From positions 1-7,813 of the forward strand of contig JACDAV010000236.1 of NCBI GenBank assembly GCA_013695255.1: 7,813 bases of DNA, written 5' to 3'. This document shows positions 7,696 to 7,813 of the stretch, in pieces; the stretch's first letter is position 1, and the number at the start of each line of letters is the position of its first letter. Position numbers and translations under genes: made by a program. Source of the stretch: Chloroflexota bacterium (lineage in GTDB: Bacteria; Chloroflexota; Limnocylindria; Limnocylindrales; CSP1-4). The notes beneath the pieces are model-generated. The model ran no database searches and was not told the DNA's origin. It worked only from the letters and a program-made list of their open reading frames with translations.

Positions 7696-7813
7696 CTACT
7701 CGGTGATCGTGGTGATGGCGCCGGCGCCGACGGTCCGGCCACCCTCGCGGATGGCGAAGCGCTGGCCGACCTCGAGGGCGATCGGGGTGATCAGCTCGAC
7801 GGTCATCTCGACG
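7696..7813 (-). CDS. tuf: Elongation factor Tu, C-terminal fragment cut by the window edge
   Basis: EF-Tu delivers aminoacyl-tRNA to the ribosomal A site as a GTP complex. Only the last 38 residues are in the window, from domain 3. They read EMTVELITPIALEVGQRFAI followed by REGGRTVGAGAITTITE, the near-invariant EF-Tu C-terminus. The gene is partial only because the window ends, and nothing suggests a pseudogene. The stop is TAG. It lies at the head of the cluster as seen here and may share a promoter with rpmG, tRNA-Trp and secE. Confidence 0.95.
   Translation of the reverse strand, partial: VEMTVELITPIALEVGQRFAIREGGRTVGAGAITTITE

Overview
This is a core housekeeping locus. It is a high-GC bacterial gene string in which every supported gene lies on the minus strand. 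In transcription order (right to left) it reads tuf (3' end only), rpmG, tRNA-Trp, secE, nusG, rplK, rplA, rplJ, rplL, rpoB. The rpoC gene is expected just beyond base 1. All protein calls rest on strongly conserved family sequence. No mobile element, phage gene, CRISPR array or defence gene is visible, and I see no undescribed multi-gene system.

The organism is probably a GC-rich, non-proteobacterial lineage. Chloroflexota is my best guess, held only moderately. The reasons are the tuf-rpmG-trnW-secE-nusG order, a compact RpoB of 1149 residues without the large insertions of the proteobacterial form, heavy GC bias, and GTG starts on rplK and secE. A phylogeny of RpoB or L1 would settle it.

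Layout: bases 7120-7813 hold the EF-Tu tail, ribosomal protein L33, tRNA-Trp(CCA) and the SecE translocase subunit. Bases 6091-7113 hold the NusG elongation factor and L11, tightly spaced with stop codons touching the next ribosome binding site. L1 follows after a 219-base spacer. A 356-base gap (4811-5166) precedes rplJ and contains several perfect inverted repeats. Two of them share bases and cannot form together, which looks like an L10-type autoregulatory leader. L10 and L7/L12 (the ribosomal stalk) follow. A 296-base gap then holds a GC-rich hairpin abutting a TTGACA/TATCCT promoter candidate for rpoB.

Together the genes supply the translation factor-binding stalk and its base (L11, L10, L7/L12), the L1 stalk, EF-Tu, a tRNA, the protein-export channel subunit, and the transcription machinery (NusG, RNA polymerase beta).

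The most interesting non-coding signal is a dispersed intergenic repeat. A roughly 38-base unit occurs twice in tandem directly after the tRNA-Trp CCA end. A third copy (32 of 37 bases identical, opposite orientation) lies in the rplL-rpoB gap. Other points worth checking are the overlapping stems in the rplJ leader, the hairpin-promoter junction before rpoB, and a Ser in place of the rifampicin-contacting His of RpoB.
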